Source: a virus
DNA: 22,749 bases
Reading direction: 5' to 3' (one strand)
IMG/VR virus record: IMGVR_UViG_3300042465_002490
Coordinates: 1-22,749 of that record
Position numbers and translations under genes: made by a program. The number at the start of each line of letters is the position of its first letter. The first letter of the stretch is position 1. Below are positions 21,787-22,749 of the stretch, one piece after another. The notes beneath the pieces are model-generated. The model had not been told where the DNA came from. It worked only from the letters and a program-made list of their open reading frames with translations, and searched no databases.

Positions 21787-22560
21787 TTACTCGGCTACCG
21801 TGAAATCCTCCTCGCATGCTCGGCACGCACCCACGAATGGGAGGTCTTTGCGACTGACTCGCACCGAGTGACCACAGGCGCAGGACGCCTTGAGGAGGTT
21901 CTTGTTCCGTCCCTTGGGAGCCGAGCCACCGCCGAACATTCCACCGAAGCCACCTATTGAGATGCCTCCACCCTGTCCAACTTTGGTGCCTGAGACCACC
22001 GCAATAGCCTCCTCTAGTTTCGTGATGCAATCCGCCCATCGTGTGGCGCATTCGTCCGATACCTCGGTGTGGCTCCAGCCGATTGACTCGGAGACCTTGG
22101 TGATGGTGAGACCGAACACTCGTTCGGCTGTCGCTTGGAACTTCTTGTTGTGTCGTCCGTTGCTGTCCACATCTCGGATACCTTGGACGATGTTGTAGGC
22201 GTGGGCTGTTTCGTGGGCTGTCGTGCCGAACACCGCCCGAGCACCTCGGCGCAAGTTCTCACCCGAGACCATTATCTCATGGAATCCCTTTTCGGTTGTC
22301 TTGGTTGGTGTTAGTCCCATTGAGATAGCCCACCCTGCATATGGGTAGTCCCCGTCTAATTCTTCTTGCTCCTGTGCCCATGTTGGACGCACCGAGATGT
22401 GACCCCATGCTCGGGCGGAGCGTTGAACGGTGAACACAGCGGGAGGCAATGCCACCCCCTCTGTCGTAAGTACGGACTCGGCGAGGATGTCGTACACCTC
22501 GTGAAGTGCGGTGATGACAGGCGCAAGAGTCGCATCCTGTGTGGTGGTTAGTGTGTCCAT
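21787..22560 (-). CDS. SprT-like zinc metalloprotein
   Basis: A 257-aa protein. The HExxH motif is HETAH at 116-120 in VFGTTAHETAHAYN, and VDSNGRHNKKFQATAERVFG gives the likely third ligand His137. This is the SprT/Spartan-like zinc metallopeptidase pattern. A Gly-rich linker (GGGISIGGFGGMFGGGSAP, about 197-215) leads to a C-terminal zinc ribbon (C227, C229, C246, C249: CACGHSVRVSRK, then CRACEEDF). Known SprT-like proteins cut protein-DNA crosslinks, but phage versions are uncharacterised. ATG follows GAGGGGGA. It is the most upstream gene of the minus-strand block seen here. Confidence 0.82.
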   Translation of the reverse strand: MDTLTTTQDATLAPVITALHEVYDILAESVLTTEGVALPPAVFTVQRSARAWGHISVRPTWAQEQEELDGDYPYAGWAISMGLTPTKTTEKGFHEIMVSGENLRRGARAVFGTTAHETAHAYNIVQGIRDVDSNGRHNKKFQATAERVFGLTITKVSESIGWSHTEVSDECATRWADCITKLEEAIAVVSGTKVGQGGGISIGGFGGMFGGGSAPKGRNKNLLKASCACGHSVRVSRKDLPFVGACRACEEDFTVAE

Positions 22561-22749
22561 GATTCCCCCTCGGGATTATGTAGCGGAGCGGGTGCCCCAC
22601 TTGATATGTACAACGGTACACGATGGAGACCCCATCCCCACCATCGTAGAGTGTGACATTTGTCACAATTCATTTGTAGTGTGCAAGTAATTATCTATTT
22701 CGTCATGACGATATTTTCATGACCTACCATAGCCAGAGGGGGGTTACTC
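22561..22749 (-). promoter_or_regulatory. Upstream region of the SprT-like gene with stacked palindromes
   Basis: About 190 bp without a gene. It holds a perfect inverted repeat TGTGACATTTGTCACA (22652-22667), a 7-bp inverted repeat ACGATGG/CCATCGT (22620-22647), TGTAC-AACG-GTACA (22607-22620) and TCCC/GGGA (22564-22575) around the ribosome site. TACGAT at 22643-22648 is a possible minus-strand -10, but no good -35 was found. The first repeat resembles those at 19221 and 20639 and may be an operator. Confidence 0.5.

Overview
The window looks like part of a tailed-phage (Caudoviricetes) or prophage genome from an actinobacterial host. A WhiB-type Fe-S regulator, an Rpf-like muralytic enzyme, a Thr-rich secreted protein and several apparently leaderless genes point to Actinomycetota, perhaps an aquatic lineage; the host is an inference. 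No tRNA gene, CRISPR array, integrase or insertion sequence was seen. The genes are tightly packed, mostly with ATGA, TAATG or GTGA stop/start overlaps.

Layout. 2-8848 (+): virion genes. These are the end of a probable major capsid protein, a strong terminator, two small conserved phage proteins, a BppU-like protein, a 743-aa collagen-like fibre with an S74 autochaperone, a GT2 glycosyltransferase with a TPR-like tail, two conserved structural proteins (adaptor-like and nozzle/propeller-like) and a collar-domain fibre. No tape-measure gene lies between capsid and fibres, which suggests a short-tailed (podovirus-like) virion. 8864-11159 (+): lysis region with a holin candidate, a signal-peptide/Thr-rich/C-anchored protein, a second small two-helix membrane protein, an M15-type endolysin and a TM plus coiled-coil protein.

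11179-17234 (+): small genes followed by a recombination and nucleic-acid module. It holds a YqaJ/lambda-exonuclease-like nuclease, a Rad52/Erf-like annealing protein, a ribbon-helix-helix protein, a PD-(D/E)XK resolvase, a second PD-(D/E)XK-like protein, an Rpf-like lysozyme, an HNH nuclease, SSB, tiny zinc-binding proteins and WhiB. A canonical TTGACA-17-TACTCT promoter drives the module. A large hairpin at 17228-17264 separates it from the convergent minus-strand block.

17288-22560 (-): at least 15 mostly small genes of unknown function (probably early host-takeover genes) plus a SprT-like metalloprotein, in units preceded by structured leaders.

The unusual signals are non-coding. (1) The palindrome CTTAAG occurs about 34 times (roughly 5-6 expected), 18 of them in 18.2-21.8 kb. 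(2) Six minus-strand genes start with the same block, AGG(A/T)CTTAAGTCATGA, which supplies the Shine-Dalgarno, spacer, start codon and often the upstream stop. It resembles the start-associated sequences of some mycobacteriophages, but the sequence is different. (3) Two minus-strand leaders carry a covarying tRNA-like minihelix (acceptor-like stem stacked on a T-arm-like hairpin, ending ACCA). (4) Inverted repeats GTGAC-n-GTCAC sit at an identical distance upstream of two sigma70-like promoters. Together these suggest a regulatory network over the minus-strand genes that I do not recognise.
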